A DNA stretch of 14,429 nucleotides from Alphaproteobacteria bacterium MarineAlpha3_Bin3 (GTDB taxonomy: Bacteria; Pseudomonadota; Alphaproteobacteria; Rhodospirillales; Casp-alpha2), in NCBI GenBank assembly GCA_002938075.1, contig PTLK01000024.1:1-14429 (forward strand), written 5' to 3'. Shown here one piece after another: positions 12,574-14,429 of the stretch (within the stretch, counting starts at the first letter, position 1; the number at the start of each line of letters is the position of its first letter). A program made the translations under genes and the position numbers. The notes under the pieces were generated by a model. It saw only the letters and a program-made list of their open reading frames with translations, was not told where the DNA came from and ran no database searches.

Positions 12574-13644
12574 GTGCATAAATACGGCGGCGACCGATAC
12601 AAGGACGCCGGCGTCGACATCGACGCCGGCAACGCCTTCATCGAAGCCATCAAGCCGTTGGCGGAAGCCACGAAGAGGCCCGGCGTGGCCTCAAACCTGG
12701 GCGGCTTCGGCGCCCTGTTCGACCTCAAGGAAGCCGGTTACCAGGACCCGATGCTGGTCGCCGCCACCGACGGCGTCGGCACCAAGGTCTTGGTCGCCGA
12801 GGCCGCCGGCCATCACGACGCCATCGGCGTCGACCTGGTCGCCATGTGCGTTAACGACTTGGTGGTCCAGGGGGCGGAGCCGCTTTTCTTCCTCGATTAC
12901 CTAGCCACCGGAAAGCTCGACGTCGAGGCCGGGCGCGACCTGGTCGCCGGCATCGCCGAAGGCTGCCGCCAGGCCGGTTGCGCGCTGATTGGCGGCGAAA
13001 CGGCGGAAATGCCGGGGCTCTATAAACCAGGCCAATACGATTTGGCCGGCTTCGCCGTCGGCGCCGTCGAACGCGGCCGGGTACTGACCGGCGAGACGGC
13101 AAAACCGGGCGACGCGGTCCTCGGTCTGACGTCGTCGGGCCTGCACGCCAACGGGTTTTCGCTGGTCCGCCGCGTGGTCGAGGACTTAAGGTTGGATTAC
13201 GCCGCCCCGGCGCCTTTCGATGCCGAGCGCGATCTCGGCCGGGCGCTGCTCGACCCGACGCGGATCTACGTCCAACCCTGCCTCGCCGCGGCCGCCACCG
13301 GCGGCGTCAGGGGCTTCGCCCACATCACCGGCGGCGGCCTGGTCGAAAACATCCCCCGGGCCCTGCTCGACGGCCTGACGGCGGTGCTCGACGCCGACGC
13401 CTGGCCGCTGCCCCCGGTGTTCGGCTGGTTGAGGGGAACCGGCATCGAGGCCCACGAAATGGCCCGCACCTTCAACTGCGGCATCGGCATGGTGGTGATC
13501 GCCGCCGCCGACCAGGCCGACGAAGTAGAGGACGCCTTGGGCGACGCCGGCGCGCTGGCGCTGCGCATCGGCGCCGTCGAAGTCGCCGAGGGCGAGAACG
13601 CCGGCATCGCCATCGACAACCTGGACAGTGCCTGGAAGCCGTGA
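12574..13644 (+). CDS. purM: phosphoribosylformylglycinamidine cyclo-ligase (AIR synthetase)
   Basis: Fifth step of de novo purine synthesis: ATP-dependent closure of FGAM to aminoimidazole ribotide, cytosolic dimer. Hallmarks are YKDAGVDIDAGN near the start, ATDGVGTK, GVDLVAMCVNDLVVQGAEP, GGETAEMPG, SSGLHANGFSLVR and HITGGGLVENIPR, all in family order. The length of 356 residues from GTG 12574 is close to the usual ~345-355. Start choice is open. The ATG at 12487 would add 29 residues without a Shine-Dalgarno. AGGAGG at 12551-12556 is ideally placed for an ATT at 12562 (encoding SQKVHKYGG next, as in other alphaproteobacterial PurM that begin MSQ/MSD) but is 17 bases from the GTG. The stop overlaps purN by four bases. 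Confidence 0.95.
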   Translation: MHKYGGDRYKDAGVDIDAGNAFIEAIKPLAEATKRPGVASNLGGFGALFDLKEAGYQDPMLVAATDGVGTKVLVAEAAGHHDAIGVDLVAMCVNDLVVQGAEPLFFLDYLATGKLDVEAGRDLVAGIAEGCRQAGCALIGGETAEMPGLYKPGQYDLAGFAVGAVERGRVLTGETAKPGDAVLGLTSSGLHANGFSLVRRVVEDLRLDYAAPAPFDAERDLGRALLDPTRIYVQPCLAAAATGGVRGFAHITGGGLVENIPRALLDGLTAVLDADAWPLPPVFGWLRGTGIEAHEMARTFNCGIGMVVIAAADQADEVEDALGDAGALALRIGAVEVAEGENAGIAIDNLDSAWKP

Positions 13645-14246
13645 AGGTTGCGGTCCTGATATCCGGGCGGGGTTCCAACCTGCAGGCCCTGATCGACGCC
13701 GGGGCGGCGCCCGGCTGGCCGGCCGAAATTGTGCTGGTGATCTCCAACGTCGCCGGCGCCGAGGGGCTGGAACGGGCCGGGAAGGCCGGCATCGCCACCG
13801 CCGTCATCGACCACAAAACGTTCGACGGGCGCGAGCCGTTTGATAAGGCGATGACCGCCGCCATCGAGAAGGCGGGCGCCGAATTCGTCTGCCTGGCCGG
13901 CTTCATGCGGCTGTTGTCCGACCCCTTCATCGACCATTGGCGGGACCGGTTGATCAACATTCACCCGTCGCTGCTGCCGGCGTTCAAGGGCCTGGGCGTG
14001 CATCAACGGGTCCTCGACGCCGGCGAGAAGGCTTCCGGGTGCACCGTCCATTTTGTGCGTTCGGAAATGGACACCGGGCCGATCATCGTCCAGGCCGAGG
14101 TGCCGGTGCGCCCCGACGACGACGCCAAGGCGCTGGCCGCCCGGGTGCTGGAACAAGAGCACAAGATCTATCCCCGGGCGCTGCGGCTGATCGCCGAGGA
14201 CCGGGTCACGGTCGAGGGCGAGCGCGCCTTGATCGACGGCCAATAA
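13641..14246 (+). CDS. purN: phosphoribosylglycinamide formyltransferase (GART)
   Basis: Third step of de novo purine synthesis: transfer of the formyl group from 10-formyltetrahydrofolate to GAR. The 201-residue length is normal. The phosphate-binding loop is GRGSN at 9-13. Catalytic triad residues are Asn106 and His108 (INIHPSLLPAFKG) and Asp144 (SEMDTGPI), within the GART signature at about 133-156. The start is GTG 13641 inside the purM stop (GTGA overlap), with TGGAAG just upstream, so the pair is translationally coupled. Other alphaproteobacteria often have ndk after purN; I do not see it in the remaining 183 bases. Confidence 0.96.
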   Translation: MKVAVLISGRGSNLQALIDAGAAPGWPAEIVLVISNVAGAEGLERAGKAGIATAVIDHKTFDGREPFDKAMTAAIEKAGAEFVCLAGFMRLLSDPFIDHWRDRLINIHPSLLPAFKGLGVHQRVLDAGEKASGCTVHFVRSEMDTGPIIVQAEVPVRPDDDAKALAARVLEQEHKIYPRALRLIAEDRVTVEGERALIDGQ

Positions 14247-14306
14247 GCGGGCGTTACGGCATCTACGGCGCCGACCGGGATGATTGTTGTCCGGGCCGAA
14301 CATGGA

Positions 14307-14320
14307 GTCATTTCAATGAC
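14307..14320. promoter_or_regulatory. palindrome GTCATT-TC-AATGAC downstream of purN
   Basis: A perfect six-pair inverted repeat with a two-base centre, in an AT-richer stretch between purN and a possible next gene. There is no T-tract after it, so it is not an obvious terminator. It may be an operator for the downstream frame. Confidence 0.35.
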
Positions 14321-14349
14321 CCTGACAATTGCGTACTGTAGGAGCCGAT

Positions 14350-14429
14350 TTGAGAGTTATCTGGGAAATGTCAGCAAAAATGTCGAGGAATAGCCGGGCC
14401 CAAGCGGTTGCGTTGCCATTATCGCCACC
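14350..14429 (+). CDS. possible start of a further gene, cut by the window edge
   Basis: A frame starting at TTG 14350 (TAGGAG six bases upstream at 14339-14344) or ATG 14368 stays open to the end of the window, about 20-26 codons (reading MSAKMSRNSRAQAVALPLS from the ATG). It is too short to identify; the beginning does not look like Ndk. It may be only a chance frame. Confidence 0.2.
   Translation, partial: MRVIWEMSAKMSRNSRAQAVALPLSP

Noticed and set aside
13266..14303. Long minus-strand open frame of 345 codons opposite purM and purN
   Set aside because: It is antisense to two highly conserved genes and has shadow-frame composition.

Overview
The window looks like a stretch of an alphaproteobacterial chromosome, probably Rhodospirillales-like. 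This rests on high GC from about 3.5 kb onward, the divergent purMN / DUF2066-PgsA-like-PerM-HdaA block, a DnaA-related HdaA protein, and RNase D followed by a glutathione S-transferase. The assignment comes from gene content and order as I know them, not from a search.

Layout. (1) 1-2571 is compositionally different. The first ~360 bases are AT-rich and full of small inverted repeats. They are followed by two co-oriented, overlapping medium-chain zinc dehydrogenase genes with looser codon use than the rest, and this looks like the end of an acquired segment. (2) 2572-3556 holds no intact conserved gene. It contains dispersed ATGTCCGCT-type repeats, a 12+6+12 perfect hairpin, a 13-bp triplicate, and a rearrangement scar. 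At the scar the first ~50 codons of a fumarylacetoacetate-hydrolase-family gene (minus strand) abut a signal-peptide start with an ideal Shine-Dalgarno (plus strand). (3) 3557-4489 is a GST-fold protein with an unusual C-terminal beta-rich extension. It is followed by a ~310-base interval with a DnaA-box-like pair, a short AT-rich reading frame and a clear rho-independent terminator. (4) 4809-5717 (minus) is an exported alpha/beta hydrolase, divergent from rnd (RNase D). rnd abuts a second GST gene. (5) 7704-8125 carries a small putative exported protein of unknown function. (6) 8126-12468 is a tight minus-strand operon, in transcription order DUF2066 exported protein, CDP-alcohol phosphatidyltransferase, PerM/AI-2E-family permease, hdaA, and an SDR-family protein that lacks the usual catalytic Tyr/Lys. 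(7) 12574-14246 is purM-purN, overlapping by 4 bases and divergent from that operon. The last ~180 bases hold a palindrome and perhaps the start of another gene.

How they work together. purM and purN encode steps of de novo purine synthesis. HdaA is the replication-initiation brake that works with the DNA polymerase clamp, and it is embedded between membrane-lipid and permease genes with no obvious metabolic link. The tandem dehydrogenases probably act on one sugar/polyol-type substrate or on successive ones, but nothing in the window fixes the substrate.

I did not find a convincing new multi-gene system. The most worthwhile leads are the low-GC left end with its tandem dehydrogenases and structured leader, the rearranged intergenic region 2.57-3.5 kb, the 4.5-4.77 kb interval, the GST C-terminal extension and the Tyr-less SDR next to hdaA.
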